Part shown: in pieces, positions 62,498 to 64,000 of the stretch
Position numbering within the stretch: position 1 is the first letter of the stretch
Layout of the letters: every line of letters begins with the position of its first letter
Origin: Paraspadella gotoi
Lineage: Eukaryota > Chaetognatha
Direction: 5' to 3'
Length of the DNA: 64,000 nucleotides
NCBI GenBank assembly: GCA_051294375.1
Contig: CM119270.1
Location: forward strand, 5,216,152-5,280,151
Notes under the pieces: model-generated
Told to the model about the DNA's origin: nothing
The model's input: the letters and a program-made list of their open reading frames with translations, nothing else
Database searches by the model: none
Program-made: the position numbers and the translations under genes

Positions 62498-62560
<63 letters not shown>
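62498..62560. repeat. (ACG)n array, 21 units
   Basis: Longest pure ACG array in the window, followed by three GAA units. Depending on frame it reads as poly-Asp, poly-Thr or poly-Arg. Confidence 0.97.
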
Positions 62561-62632
62561 AGAAGAAGACCCCAACCAAAAACTCAGAAAACGTCTTTCC
62601 CTCTTCTCCAAAAACCCCGTCGTCCAGCAAAC

Positions 62633-62633
62633 A

Positions 62634-62667
<34 letters not shown>
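62633..62667. repeat. (ACG)n array
   Basis: About eleven ACG units, 70 nt after the longer array. A third, interrupted array lies at 62,881-62,906. Confidence 0.95.
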
Positions 62668-63026
62668 AATTTCGAAAAGTCTTCCGAGATTCCGCTGACG
62701 GATCTGAAGGTCAAAACTCAAATCTTTTGTGTCATTCTTATAAGTTGAGTAAATTAAGTTTATAATTATTGCATTGAAATGAATTTCAGGAATAAATATA
62801 TGTATTATGAATAAATTCAAGAAAAATCCGACGACAAGGATTAAAACAACAAGGGCGCAAACAACCACGTCTCTGATGAAGACGACGACGACGATGACGA
62901 CGACGAAAGATCGTGAGACTGCCTTGACATTTGTTTAACCTAAGGTTTTGGTCATAATCCGTTGTAGTTTGCAATGCGCACAATTCAATTAGATGTGAAT
63001 CCCTGAAAATGTTTTTTCTCTCCCTT

Positions 63027-64000
<974 letters not shown>

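Noticed and set aside
62466-62765. Poly-Asp protein candidate
   Set aside because: The Asp and Thr runs are pure (ACG)n microsatellite in different frames, with no flanking domain.

Overview
This is a eukaryotic nuclear DNA window, most likely from an invertebrate animal and perhaps an arthropod. That guess rests on very dense (GA)n/(CT)n tracts, abundant (ACG)n/(CGT)n trinucleotide arrays, AT-rich spacers, tRNA-derived SINE-like elements and the absence of any operon-like coding. I could not support one protein-coding gene. Almost all open frames are artefacts of simple repeats (Ser-Leu and Arg-Glu runs from GA/CT, Asp/Thr/Arg runs from ACG) or cross assembly gaps. Fourteen N runs interrupt the window, seven of them exactly 25 long, so it is a scaffold. 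Frequent one-base insertions and deletions between duplicated segments suggest incompletely polished long-read sequence.

Layout. 1-3.3 kb: GA/GAAA-rich sequence with three large gaps. 3.3-6.6 kb: AT-rich spacer. 6.6-7.96 kb: one copy of a diverged ~1.3 kb dispersed repeat. 7.9-16.7 kb: a large inverted repeat (IR1). Its ~3.6 kb arms flank a 1.5 kb loop holding a G-rich minisatellite. One arm carries a 563 bp insertion bounded by an 8 bp direct repeat, and the other arm has the empty site. 17.0-23.2 kb: a ~3 kb unit repeated directly in tandem. 23.2-30.2 kb: AT-rich sequence with microsatellites and long polypurine tracts.

30.2-57.8 kb is a rearranged duplication mosaic. A reference stretch (30.2-37.1) reappears inverted at 37.9-43.1 and 47.2-50.9. 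Parts of it reappear directly at 37.1-37.9, 46.6-47.2 and 56.6-57.8. A 5,671 bp block occurs twice with no visible difference (40,950-46,620 and 50,924-56,594). That block carries two head-to-tail copies of a tRNA-derived SINE-like element and the second copy of the 1.3 kb dispersed repeat. Its exactness, next to noisy flanking copies, points to assembly duplication or fold-back reads. A real recent rearrangement is not excluded.

57.8-64 kb: a 591 bp gap, an 18 bp minisatellite, G-run-rich sequence of more balanced composition (60.3-61.9 kb), and long (CT)n and (ACG)n arrays. I see no clear novel gene system. The most informative signals are the inverted-repeat architecture, the filled/empty insertion site, the SINE-like pair and the higher-order minisatellite.
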